A stretch of DNA of 8,250 nt from an uncultured Clostridia bacterium (GTDB lineage Bacteria > Bacillota > Clostridia > Christensenellales > Aristaeellaceae): assembly GCA_934643535.1 (NCBI GenBank), contig CAKUCE010000141.1, forward strand, positions 1 through 8,250, read 5' to 3'. Made by a program: the position numbers and the translations under genes. The notes below the pieces were generated by a model. The model had not been told where the DNA came from. It did not search any database and worked only from the letters and a program-made list of their open reading frames with translations. How positions within the stretch are numbered: position 1 is the stretch's first letter; every line of letters starts with the position of its first letter. This document shows positions 6,169 through 8,250 of this stretch, piece after piece.

Positions 6169-7167
6169 TTAGGGTTGGACAGAACTGCGCTGCCGGAGAA
6201 ACTCCAGAAACAGGTCTTCGATTTCCTTGTCGCTTTTGAACTTGCTCAGGTATGGCGCAAAACGTTTTCGGTCAAAGCTCAGTTTTTTCGGCGGCGCGGC
6301 TGCTCGCTGCGTTTCTTTTGCCCGTGCTTCCCGCCATGCGGCGTAAATTGCCTGTCGATCCACTGTCGGAGGCGGGCATTGCGCCTGAATAAACGCCATT
6401 GTCTGCTTGTTCAGCGCATAGCCATCGATCTGGCATATCTCAATGAACGCCGTCTGCGCAGCCTCATCGTAATCTGCGATCAAGTCGGCACAGACCAGAT
6501 TCAGTTTCTTTGGCTCATTCTCCACGATCTCGGCAAGCGGCGAGATCAGCTGCGCCAGCTTGACCGCCTTGCGGATTTCATACTCTGTCACACCGAAAAA
6601 CTCAGCCACGATTTTTCGCGCGTTGTACCTTTGGCGATTGTCACCAAAGGTTTCAACTGCCGCATTCCGCTGTCCGCAGCGGTTCCGTGCGTCCAGCAAC
6701 GCTTTATACGCCTTGCCGCGCTCAATGATTGTCAGGTCCTGCCGCCGCAGAAGATTCGTCGCAATCGCAATGCTGATGGCGCGCTGATCGCTGACGGCCA
6801 TGACCGTTGCGGGGATATCCGTCCAACCTGCCAGCTTTGCCGCCTCCGTGCGGTTATGCCCAGCCAGAATTTCAAATTCATCCGTTCCTGCAATGGGACG
6901 AACCAGAATCCGCTCATACAAACCATTTTCCTCCAGTTCTTCCGCAAATGCCTCCAGCTTGGCGCGAGGGTAGGGGTGAAAGCCAATGTCGGCGGTAAAG
7001 AACGGACGCAGCTTTCCAATCGGGATGTCACGAAATTGTGCTTCCGTCTGTGGTACCGGCATCTGAAAAATTTGCTCATACGCTGCGTCTCCGGTCTGCT
7101 GCTCGGACGCCTGCTGGGTCGCGCTCATCCGTTTGCGCAGCATCTCGTTCATGTTCGCTCTAGCCAA
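6169..7167 (-). CDS. parB: ParB-family partition protein
   Basis: This 332-aa DNA-binding partition protein has a ParB N-terminal domain at about 45-160: IPIGKLRPF, a pattern like FAEELEENGLYERILVRPI, the CTP-site motif GHNRTEAA (103-110, the GERR box of ParB) and TNLLRRQDLTIIERGKAY (137-154). A helix-turn-helix follows at about 182-207 (KIVAEFFGVTEYEIRKAV). The C-terminus is basic, then acidic (FKSDKEIEDLFLEFLRQR). With ParA it would segregate the extrachromosomal form of the element. I chose the TTG at 7167 (MARANMNEM) because GGAGG lies 9 nt upstream, giving an 8-nt overlap with parA; the ATG at 7152 is the alternative. The longer frame to 7296 lies wholly inside parA. No canonical parS (GTTTCACGTGAAAC-like) site is present in the window, so its target may be another repeat. 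Confidence 0.9.
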   Translation of the reverse strand: MARANMNEMLRKRMSATQQASEQQTGDAAYEQIFQMPVPQTEAQFRDIPIGKLRPFFTADIGFHPYPRAKLEAFAEELEENGLYERILVRPIAGTDEFEILAGHNRTEAAKLAGWTDIPATVMAVSDQRAISIAIATNLLRRQDLTIIERGKAYKALLDARNRCGQRNAAVETFGDNRQRYNARKIVAEFFGVTEYEIRKAVKLAQLISPLAEIVENEPKKLNLVCADLIADYDEAAQTAFIEICQIDGYALNKQTMAFIQAQCPPPTVDRQAIYAAWREARAKETQRAAAPPKKLSFDRKRFAPYLSKFKSDKEIEDLFLEFLRQRSSVQP

Positions 7168-7984
7168 GCCGCAGCACCTCCGAAGCAAGATTTCGATAGG
7201 ATTCCGAAGCCGGATTGCCTGGTTCGTAGTCCAGAATGCTTCTGCCAAGCATGGGACACTCTGCAATACGGATGGTGTACTCGATGGGGCGGTCAAAGAC
7301 GTGCAGGTCGTCGCCGTAGACCTCCCGGACGCTCTGCTGTACGCTTTTGCAGAGCTGTGGCCGCGACTGGTACATTGTCAGCAAAATGCCCGCAATCTTC
7401 AAATCCGGATTAAAGTGCTTCTGTACGGAACGTACCATGTCCAGCACATCCGGGATGCCTTCAGATGCAAGGAAATGGGACTGCACCGGAATGATACAGT
7501 AGTCCGATGCGCTCAGCGCATTGACCGTCAAAAGCTCCTGCTTGAGTCCACAGTCGATGATGATGTAGTCATAGGCGTCGCACAGCGGCATAAGCACCTG
7601 CGTCAGCATCTTTTCCGCGCAGCGCCCGGAGTCATTTACGGCGCTATACTGCGAGATCTGCATGACCTGTAGCCGCGCAGCTGCATCCGATAAGCGCCGG
7701 TTCGCGGGGATCAGATCCGGTTTACCGTCTGTGTGCAGGATGCAGCGCGGCAGATGAAGGCTCAGATCCTCCGGATAGTCGATGGCAGCAAGCAGAAGAT
7801 TTGCCAGCGTATATTTCTGCTCGGCTGGGGTATAGCCCATAGACGCAGTGAGATTGCCCTGCGGGTCATTGTCGATGAGAAGTACGCGCCTGTTTTCATC
7901 TGCCAGCGCGAATGCAAGGTTCAGCGCGGTGGTCGTTTTGCCGACGCCGCCCTTTTGATTGGTGATCGCAAAAATTGTACTCAT
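7160..7984 (-). CDS. parA: ParA-family partition ATPase
   Basis: This 274-aa ATPase has the deviant Walker A KGGVGKTT (11-18) right at the N-terminus, Walker A' LLIDNDPQGN (35-44) and Walker B YIIID with D144. It lacks the N-terminal DNA-binding extension of P1-type ParA, so it is a small, Soj-like ParA. ParA binds nucleoid DNA in its ATP form and is driven by ParB. Where most Soj/ParA proteins read DCPPS after Walker B, this one has DCGLKQELLTVNAL. The ATG at 7984 has GGAGC about 6 nt upstream. It is the first gene of the parAB pair, and its last 8 nt overlap the parB start. No frameshift or truncation is seen. Confidence 0.95.
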   Translation of the reverse strand: MSTIFAITNQKGGVGKTTTALNLAFALADENRRVLLIDNDPQGNLTASMGYTPAEQKYTLANLLLAAIDYPEDLSLHLPRCILHTDGKPDLIPANRRLSDAAARLQVMQISQYSAVNDSGRCAEKMLTQVLMPLCDAYDYIIIDCGLKQELLTVNALSASDYCIIPVQSHFLASEGIPDVLDMVRSVQKHFNPDLKIAGILLTMYQSRPQLCKSVQQSVREVYGDDLHVFDRPIEYTIRIAECPMLGRSILDYEPGNPASESYRNLASEVLRLG

Positions 7985-8031
7985 AATAAGCTCCAGAAAT
8001 AATGATTCGAGTCAGCGTTCTGAACCTACTG

Positions 8032-8063
8032 TGCAAATCTCTGTTTGCAATTCATTTGCAAAT
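8032..8063. repeat. TTTGCAAA-type repeats upstream of parA
   Basis: Three related units lie 20-50 nt upstream of the parA ribosome site: TGCAAAT (8032-8038), TTTGCAA (8044-8050) and the perfect 10-bp palindrome ATTTGCAAAT (8054-8063). The GC centres are 14 and 11 nt apart, the latter about one helical turn. They would overlap or immediately follow the likely parA transcription start. They could be an operator for autoregulation by ParA or ParB, or a non-canonical partition site. The repeats are seen; the function is inferred. Confidence 0.55.
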
Positions 8064-8068
8064 AGTGT

Positions 8069-8097
8069 AATATAACTTCAAAAAGAATAAGAAAAAA
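8069..8097 (-). promoter_or_regulatory. Weak candidate promoter of parAB
   Basis: On the minus strand TATATT (8074-8069) could be a -10 box, placing the start near 8062 at the edge of the TTTGCAAA repeats. The matching -35 position holds only a T-run (8097-8092), a poor match. Position and AT-richness support it more than the sequence does. Confidence 0.3.
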
Positions 8098-8132
8098 CAC
8101 GAAAATGCTTTCTCACGAAATATTTGCGATTT

Positions 8133-8171
8133 GGTTCATTTTTTGTTGTAATCTCGACAAAAAAATGAACC
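8133..8171. repeat. AT-rich inverted repeat, GGTTCA(T)n arms
   Basis: GGTTCATTTTTTGT (8133-8146) and ACAAAAAAATGAACC (8157-8171) form 14 pairs with one bulged A, around a 10-nt loop. The outer six bases of the right arm (TGAACC, 8166-8171) are also the left end of the 67-nt palindrome that follows, so the two structures compete. It lies in the gene-free stretch between parA and the right edge; its role is unknown. Confidence 0.65.
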
Positions 8172-8193
8172 CTCGACCTCTGGATTAAGAGTC
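8166..8193 (-). other. tRNA-Lys(CUU)-like internal fragment
   Basis: Read on the minus strand, GACTCTTAATCCAGAGG and then TCGAGGGTTCA match the anticodon loop (CTCTTAA, anticodon CUU), variable loop and T-arm start of a bacterial tRNA-Lys gene. The sequence before the loop does not pair as an anticodon stem, and the T-loop breaks off into T7, so it is not a functional tRNA. It may be a remnant attachment core, or a diverged inverted copy of the neighbouring initiator-tRNA fragment, from which it differs at only 4 of 26 positions. Confidence 0.45.
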
Positions 8194-8232
8194 ACCTTAA
8201 AGGTAGCTCATAACCCGGAGGTCGGGGGTTCA
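8166..8232. repeat. 67-nt near-palindrome built from tRNA-like arms
   Basis: All positions from 8166 to 8232 are symmetric about 8199: of 33 pairs, 27 are complementary, 3 are G-T and 3 mismatch (8184/8214, 8188/8210, 8193/8205). The central ACCTT-A-AAGGT is perfect. Symmetry stops exactly at 8166/8232, while the tRNA-Met match continues rightward to 8250. The two anticodon-loop sequences (8185-8191 minus, 8207-8213 plus) face away from the centre. On the minus strand the palindrome is followed at once by T7 (8165-8159), so leftward RNA would form a terminator-like hairpin. Inverted core sites for a tyrosine recombinase are a possible reading. Confidence 0.8.
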
Positions 8233-8250
8233 AATCCCTCTCCCGCAACC
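8207..8250 (+). mobile_element. 3' part of initiator tRNA-Met gene, probable attachment site
   Basis: The sequence starts with the anticodon loop CTCATAA (anticodon CAU), then CCCGGAGGTC, the T-arm GGGGGTTCAAATCCCTC, acceptor strand TCCCGCA and the end ACC, and stops at the window edge. This is the 3' part of a bacterial initiator tRNA. The 5' acceptor strand, a D-arm and the 5' anticodon stem are missing to the left, so it is not a complete gene. Tyrosine integrases often cross over at the anticodon loop and leave such a displaced 3' part at the far end of the element, which makes this a likely attL/attR with the element on its left. No integrase gene is visible here. Confidence 0.6.

Noticed and set aside
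7168..7296. N-terminal extension of ParB
   Set aside because: It lies entirely inside parA in another frame, and GGAGG is placed correctly for the TTG at 7167.
6175..7413. Plus-strand open frame of 412 codons
   Set aside because: It is antisense to parB and parA, rich in Arg and Cys with no recognisable domain, and starts next to the shared terminator.
8178..8250. A complete tRNA-Met gene
   Set aside because: The 3' acceptor strand TCCCGCA has no 5' partner (GCGGGA) upstream, and no D-arm or 5' anticodon stem is present.
8133..8250. T-box riboswitch upstream of parA
   Set aside because: tRNA-like segments are present, but the conserved T-box sequence and a specifier-loop layout are not seen, and parA is not an aminoacyl-tRNA or amino-acid gene.
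1..8250. CRISPR array, insertion sequence or transposase
   Set aside because: No regularly spaced identical repeats, no DDE or HUH transposase motifs and no terminal inverted repeats bounding a gene were seen.

Overview
The window looks like part of an integrated mobile element in a Gram-positive gut-type Firmicute, probably an Oscillospiraceae or Lachnospiraceae relative. This is inferred from S-layer-homology (SLH) surface proteins, strong AAGGAGG-type ribosome binding sites, GTG and TTG starts, and a ParA/ParB pair of the kind carried by Firmicute conjugative elements and plasmids. No integrase, relaxase or replication gene is visible, so the exact kind of element is not settled.

Left part (1-3846, minus strand): a tightly spaced operon read leftward. 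In order it encodes a possible 24-residue leader peptide with a TTG start, a 187-aa single-pass membrane protein, a 205-aa secreted protein, a 457-aa SLH-anchored protein, a 171-aa secreted protein that is a divergent paralogue of the 205-aa one, and the first 193 residues of a BspA-like leucine-rich-repeat secreted protein that runs off the left edge. Gaps are 31, 27, 63, 1 and -4 nt. All the full-size products appear to be membrane-anchored or exported, so I read this as one cell-surface assembly of unknown purpose.

Middle (3847-6160): a divergent control region, with a terminator-like hairpin in the leader of the surface operon and an extended -10 promoter on the plus strand. The promoter drives a two-gene defence module: a PtuA-type ABC/AAA ATPase followed by a PtuB-type HNH nuclease, i.e. 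a Septu anti-phage system without a retron reverse transcriptase. A strong bidirectional terminator closes it.

Right part (6169-7984, minus strand): parA and parB, overlapping by 8 nt, preceded by TTTGCAAA-type repeats over the likely promoter.

Right edge (8133-8250): no gene, but the most unusual DNA in the window. The 3' part of an initiator tRNA-Met gene, starting at the anticodon loop, is preceded by an inverted, diverged copy that reads like the matching part of a tRNA-Lys(CUU) gene. Together they form a 67-nt near-palindrome centred on 8199. A second inverted repeat shares one of its arms. I interpret this as the attachment-site end of the element.

Together, the window reads as the distal end of an element: attachment site, partition genes, a phage-defence cargo module and a surface-remodelling operon.
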